A DNA stretch of 64,000 nt, taken from the NCBI GenBank assembly GCA_963691815.1, contig OY829657.1:27967243-28031242 (forward strand). The letters are read 5' to 3'. Both the position numbers and the translations under genes were made by a program. Under the pieces are notes generated by a model, which had not been told where the DNA came from, searched no databases, and was given only the letters and a program-made list of their open reading frames with translations. Position 1 is the first letter of the stretch, and each line of letters starts with the position of its first letter. This document shows positions 61,501 through 64,000 of the stretch, in pieces. The DNA comes from Echiichthys vipera. Taxonomy: Eukaryota; Chordata; Actinopteri; Perciformes; Trachinidae.

Positions 61501-62654
61501 GATGTATTGCTGCTCCTAATGCTGGATGCTGATGACTTGCCGCCTGTTGCCATTTTGACCACGTAGAAGCATTAAAAGCCGCCTTTTCACTGTAGTGTTC
61601 TCGTGCAGGGTGTTGCAATGCTGACTTAACACCAAGTTAAACCACAGCCAATGAAGACAGAGTCGTAGTAGTTTGACCGTTTACTGTCACACTTCCTCAT
61701 TAACATGTTGTGAAAACTGCAAATAAACAATACAAAAATAATCAACATATGTACACATATTACATAACACATTACACTGTTCATAGTTACAATTACACCT
61801 TGCTGTATTGCACTGAGGTAAGCTGTTAGCATGGCTTTAACTTGTGCAAGTCATGAAAAATGTAAATGAAATCCTATATAAATAAACTTACAGCGTTGCC
61901 TCTTTTATGCTTTATATATGGACAAGGAAGGATTAGCCTGAACAGACAACATCCATGTAGGCTTTTTTGTGGCGCTGTAGAGACTTTAACATAGCAACGC
62001 GATGTCCGCGGTAGCGAGCGCGAAACCGGAAGCAGGAAGTAATACCGGAAATGACTGAACCGGAAGTGACGTCGTGGTATGACGCGATGAATAAAAAATA
62101 TTAATTCAGCAAACAAACTGGTTTAACTGTATTTCTTAACAGAAACAGGCATTAATTAACCCTTTAAATAATAAACAACAATGTTAATGACTTAAGGTCA
62201 ACACACTTCCTGTTCATTTTTGAATCCTAGAGAAGAAAACATTGTTGAAATCTTCTCTTCTGACACAATGGTTACTGTTCTCTAATTTTACTCACTGTTT
62301 TTGTCTCTAAATAAAGGTTTTTGTTGAAGTGCCTTGGTCATTTTAAAATCATGCTAGTACAGTGGAATATACGCAGTGGATATTCTATCAATTGTGAACA
62401 ATAACAATTAACAATATTTCCAAAATAAATCAAGTATTAATATTGTGTTCTCTAATTCTGATCTCCTTTGTATGTAGTAACCTGTCACTGGTCCCTCTCT
62501 CCTGTAGGGTCAGTATGCGTCAGGGCAGCTGAATGGATACCCACTGTGGCAGAACGCTGTGGTGCTGACACCAAAGAATGGCTGGGCTGCCATAGGAACA
62601 GGCTCTTTTGAATTTGCTCAGTTTGATAATTTTGCTGTGGTGGCAGAATATTGA
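43537..62654 (+). CDS. galc: Galactosylceramidase (GH59), 17 exon positions
   Basis: Lysosomal galactosylceramidase, which removes galactose from galactosylceramide and psychosine. Exons: 43537-43677, 43816-43884, 43982-44045, 44552-44665, 45321-45460, 46143-46181, 46386-46513 (7A) or 49027-49157 (7B), 50634-50789, 51172-51296, 51779-51906, 52161-52250, 52336-52425, 52521-52665, 54076-54256, 56061-56224, 57745-57821, 62508-62654. Phases agree at every junction and the frame closes at 666 (7B) or 665 (7A) residues, close to the human enzyme. A hydrophobic signal peptide (about residues 1-21) precedes L-D-D-T-E-G-L-G-R-E-F-D-G. Acid/base Glu lies in N-E-R-S-Y (residue 180), the nucleophile in W-S-S-E-D (residue 256 with 7B). 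A beta-sandwich and lectin-like C-terminal domain follow. All junctions are GT-AG except the exon 10 donor (GC). galca/galcb identity is not resolved. Confidence 0.95.
44291..44500. repeat. 36-bp tandem repeat in galc intron 3
   Basis: Nearly six head-to-tail copies of a 36-base unit starting tatcaagtcagtctgcttta. It lies 52 bp upstream of exon 4. The unit length is a multiple of three, which is why long open frames cross it on both strands; it is intronic. Confidence 0.95.
46386..46513 (+). CDS. galc: galc alternative exon 7A
   Basis: 128 nt, starting in phase 0 behind acceptor ttgccaag and ending two bases into a Gly codon before a perfect donor gtaagt. It reads L-R-N-T-L-D-K-V-G-L, I-I-A-A-D-G-D-W-S-I-A, V-I-G. 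It is homologous to 7B over its whole length (about 24 of 44 positions identical, one codon shorter). Its acceptor has a weak pyrimidine tract while its donor is strong. It has no stop or frameshift, so it looks selected. Confidence 0.85.
46514..49026 (+). other. galc intron between exons 7A and 7B
   Basis: 2.5 kb without other recognisable exons. Short open frames (for example 48257-48499) have no domain and overlap frames in other phases. A good pyrimidine tract (48985-49020) precedes exon 7B. Confidence 0.6.
49027..49157 (+). CDS. galc: galc alternative exon 7B (canonical-like)
   Basis: 131 nt with the same boundary phases as 7A. It reads L-R-Y-T-L-D-K-S-G-L, R-I-I-A-S-D-N-L-W-E, V-D-V-I-G, closely matching the single exon of mammalian GALC in length and in the S-D-N-L-W-E motif. 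Acceptor tgtactag has a strong pyrimidine tract; the donor gtagga is weak, the mirror image of 7A. Confidence 0.9.
49158..50633 (+). other. galc intron 7
   Basis: No further exon or recognised repeat. Around 49270-49620 the words tactttaatgtactt and variants recur in an AT-rich tract. Confidence 0.5.
51907..51912 (+). promoter_or_regulatory. galc: Non-canonical GC donor of galc exon 10
   Basis: Exon 10 must end after E-T-M to join T-H-D-H-S in exon 11 (acceptor at 52160). The base pair after the exon is gc in gcaagt. All other donor positions fit consensus, as is usual for GC-AG introns. No GT nearby keeps the frame. Confidence 0.85.
53163..53940 (-). mobile_element. RTE/Rex3-like LINE with internal deletion
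   Basis: On the minus strand, 53529-53900 reads as part of the endonuclease (V-D-E-R-V-A-S-L-H-L-R-V, then a shifted region equivalent to a G-R-N-G-L-P-D-L-N motif). 53163-53410 is the C-terminal tail (R-P-R-G-R-P-R-T-R-W-R-D-Y-I) also seen at 22562-22955. The whole RT between them is gone, leaving under 100 bp. It lies in galc intron 13, antisense. Confidence 0.83.
54338..55981 (-). mobile_element. Tc1/mariner transposon in galc intron 14, antisense
   Basis: A 1644-bp element at a TA duplication (54336-54337 and 55982-55983). Long terminal inverted repeats of about 215 bp begin cagtgcatccggaaagtatt and have few mismatches. It carries one minus-strand transposase gene that is open for 312 codons. 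It makes up nearly all of the intron 54257-56060. Confidence 0.96.
54640..55578 (-). CDS. Tc1 transposase, open but truncated at C-terminus
   Basis: ATG at 55578; 312 residues without interruption. N-terminal paired-type helix-turn-helix (Y-R-K-I-S-A-A-L-N-V-P), GRPSKLS hook, then second helix-turn-helix (T-I-S-A-A-I-H). The DDE core is complete: W-S-D-E-T-K, Q-Q-D-N-D-P-K-H, N-P-I-E-H-L-W. The frame ends after A-K-L-P-D, about 30 residues before the usual Tc1 end. Sequence beyond (K-G-G-S-T-K-Y near 54570) still shows the ancestral tail in other frames, so a small indel near 54635 truncated it. All catalytic residues remain; activity cannot be judged. Confidence 0.93.
   Translation of the reverse strand: MKSKELSVDLRDKIVSRYKSGEGYRKISAALNVPMSTVASIIRKWKKFGTTRTLPRAGRPSKLSNRGRRALVREVTKNPMVTMSELQRSSVKRGEPCRRTTISAAIHQSGLYGRVARRKPLLSKRHKAARLEFAKRHLKDSQTMRNKMIWSDETKIELFGVNARRHVWRKPGTAHHKANTIPTVKHGGGSIMLWGCFSAAGTGRLVRIEGKMNAAMYSDILDENLLQSALDLRLGRRFIFQQDNDPKHTAKISKEWLQEHSVNVLEWPSQSPDLNPIEHLWRDLKMAVHRRLPSNLIELERYCKEEWAKLPD
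56225..57744 (+). other. galc intron 15
   Basis: Contains a copy end of the tatagactgtata repeat (56463-56480), poly-T and a SINE at its 3' end. No further exon seen. Confidence 0.5.
57482..57585 (-). mobile_element. tRNA-derived SINE, inverted copy in galc intron
   Basis: The minus strand reads ggggtggtcggtggctcagtggtcagtgcagtcgcc, then aaaggtcctt and catgcccccccatttcctgt. Same family as 27649-27802, with part of the body deleted. Confidence 0.8.
58458..58663. repeat. Long hairpin: 82-bp arms, 42-base loop
   Basis: Left arm 58458-58539 (tagtttctcacactgctctg ... gagtgggtttct) is almost perfectly complementary to right arm 58582-58663. Differences are a handful of bases (for example tgacacagtc against gactgagtca). 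It lies in the last galc intron, just outside the truncated 3' end of the BEL/Pao element. Confidence 0.95.
58713..61562 (-). mobile_element. BEL/Pao retrotransposon, 5' portion, antisense in galc
   Basis: Minus-strand frames in order from 61562. First is an Ala/Lys/Glu-rich gag start (coiled-coil-like), then gag with L-A-Q-Y-L-A-R-R-D-L-I and W-E-R-L-R-E-C-Y-A-A-P. A zinc-knuckle region follows (C-F-I-C-C-S-S-S-T-H-L-A-K-D-C near 60050). The aspartic protease has V-I-L-D-D-Q-S-N-R-S (near 59740), and G-R-D-V-L-R-A-H and L-G-W-V-V-V-G-E come after it. Last is the reverse transcriptase start (Y-L-P-T-F-G-V-Y near 58815; R-V-V-F-D-S-S-A). It stops abruptly at 58713 before the RT catalytic motif. 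RNase H, integrase and 3' LTR are missing and several stops and shifts occur. This is an old, defective copy. Confidence 0.92.
61563..62507 (-). other. Leader/possible 5' LTR of BEL element, rest of galc intron 16
   Basis: Non-coding. The part next to the gag start would hold the primer-binding site and 5' LTR in a complete element, but a second LTR is absent, so the boundary cannot be confirmed. Confidence 0.35.
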
Positions 62655-62875
62655 TTTAACTGAAATAATGATTTAGACATTCTGTGAGTATTGCAATCAG
62701 TTTAATTTATTAACACTCCAGTAAGATAAATATAGATTTGTTTTCTTCCTCTATAAAGATTGAAAAGGTTTTCTGCACAAATTACAAGATCATATGGGCA
62801 CATGATGTAACATAACACATCCTTGAAATCAGCTGTCTGGTATAATTGTAAATAATTTTTAACTGTTTTTTATGT

Positions 62876-62881
62876 AATAAA
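62876..62881 (+). promoter_or_regulatory. galc: galc polyadenylation signal
   Basis: AATAAA 222 bp downstream of the galc stop codon, preceded by a T-rich 3' UTR. It is the first full-consensus signal. Confidence 0.75.
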
Positions 62882-62899
62882 AAGTTTTCTAAATATAAT

Positions 62900-63632
62900 T
62901 ATGTTTTGTTAGTTATGATTTAAAATGTAAAGGGCTGGCATGAAAAACTGTCTGCTTGCCATGCCTGTTCAATTTGGCGTATCCATTCACTTGGATGGAA
63001 ACTGTTTCTCAAATGGAGATACTACCCCTAGGGGAACGTTGGGGTACTGCAGGGAGTGCTTGAGATTTGTTTTAATTCAGTTTGCTGATCAGTTATGAAT
63101 CATTCCTAAAATAGTTCTAATGATGAATTAATTCACTGATGGATTCTAAACTTTTCAAATGCAACTGGTGTCTTTCAGTTTTGTTTTTTAGTAAATCAGC
63201 CTGATGGAGCAGCACTGAATTGTACATCTTTACACTTTTTTTTAGCAAAAGGGGATCGGGGGTACTTTGCTAAAACATTTCAAACAGGGTAGATTATTGA
63301 AAAAGTTTGATAACCATTGCTGTATGGTAAGTATTGCTATAAACCATGAAGTCTGGTACAATAACACATGTCCCCTGCAAAACAACAGCAGGTAGAAACT
63401 CCAGTTCCACTACACTTCCACTGTCCAGGAGCAAGGTTGGACGGGGTCATCCCTCTGTTCCCTGGTCGCATAAGCCTCTGCGGGTTTAATTTAGCATTTT
63501 GTTGGGTTAGGGGTTACCATTAGGGTCAGGGTTAGGGGGCACTGTTAGGTACTACATAGGCCTATTTGCCTGTTAAAAAAAAATAACAGACTGGGCAACA
63601 TAGGACCCTTTTATTTAAAAAAAGATCGGTTG
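62900..63632. other. Intergenic after galc
   Basis: No recognised gene or element. Confidence 0.4.
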
Positions 63633-63712
63633 GGGGGCCGCGGGTGCCTTTTGCTGCATGTCTCTCTCTCACCCCATTTCCTCTCTGTCCTATATAATAA
63701 AGGCTTTAAAAA
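63633..63712 (+). mobile_element. tRNA-derived SINE, partial copy
   Basis: Keeps ggggccgcgg fused to the body ttttgctgcatgtctctctc and tail cctatataataaaggcttta; most of the tRNA-like head is deleted. Confidence 0.75.
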
Positions 63713-63726
63713 CCGCAAAAAAGTAG

Positions 63727-63891
63727 TTGAGATCAAGAAGATCCGTAAAATCAGCTGTGATAAACTGGTGTCAGACACTTCACCCAAACTAAGGCCTCCT
63801 CCTTACACCAGATACATTCCACAAGATTTGGGGAAGAGTTTGAAATGGAAAATGCCACAGTTCATGCTGAATGAATACTACAGTATATGGT
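63727..63891 (+). CDS. Possible exon of an unidentified gene
   Basis: An open stretch right after the SINE reads E-I-K-K-I-R-K-I-S-C-D-K-L, L-R-P-P-P-Y-T-R-Y-I-P and ends in Y-Y-S-I-W before a consensus donor gtaagt at 63892. The composition looks protein-like, but there is no convincing acceptor on the left and I do not recognise the protein. The rest would lie beyond the window. It could equally be a transposon fragment. Confidence 0.3.
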
Positions 63892-64000
63892 AAGTGGTTT
63901 TAGAAAAGATATGGTTTTAGGATCATCATCTACTTTCAAGTTTACTTGTCTTCACCAGAGCCTATGTAAACCGGATATAAATAGCAGCCTACCCATTTTG

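Overview
The window looks like vertebrate, most likely teleost fish (percomorph-type), nuclear DNA. Genes are split by GT-AG introns. Long dinucleotide satellites and at least ten families of fish-type transposable elements are present (Tc1, pogo, hAT MITE, Gypsy, BEL/Pao, L1, L2, Rex1/CR1-like, RTE/Rex3-like, tRNA-derived SINEs). No operon-like or bacterial feature is present. The species cannot be told from the sequence.

Layout: 1-5.6 kb holds no recognisable gene, only dispersed repeats and an 11-12 copy minisatellite. 5.6-16.1 kb carries two GIMAP/AIG1-type GTPase genes on the + strand (coding exons 10412-11379 and 15299-16062). A decayed Gypsy element lies just before the first coding exon, and a Tc1 element nested in an older repeat lies between the two genes. 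16-43 kb is a repeat-rich intergenic stretch. It contains a nested minus-strand L1 (18.1-23.8 kb), a decayed multi-exon THAP9/P-element-like gene (27.0-31.7 kb), an L2 fragment, a clean solo LTR with target-site duplication, further L1 pieces, a hAT MITE and a Rex1-like LINE tail.

43.5-62.7 kb is one gene, galactosylceramidase (galc, GH59, lysosomal), on the + strand. All exons could be placed by reading frame, splice sites and similarity to the vertebrate protein. The open reading frame closes exactly (666 or 665 residues). Its introns carry a 36-bp tandem repeat, an RTE fragment, a nearly intact antisense Tc1, and an antisense BEL/Pao remnant next to a long perfect-looking hairpin. Past galc there is only a possible orphan exon near the right edge.

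The most interesting signal is in galc. The exon for the barrel segment between the two catalytic glutamates is present twice (46386-46513 and 49027-49157). The copies are homologous but diverged, both open, with matching phases. Using exactly one copy keeps the frame; using both or neither breaks it. This is the architecture of mutually exclusive exons and predicts two enzyme isoforms differing beside the active site.
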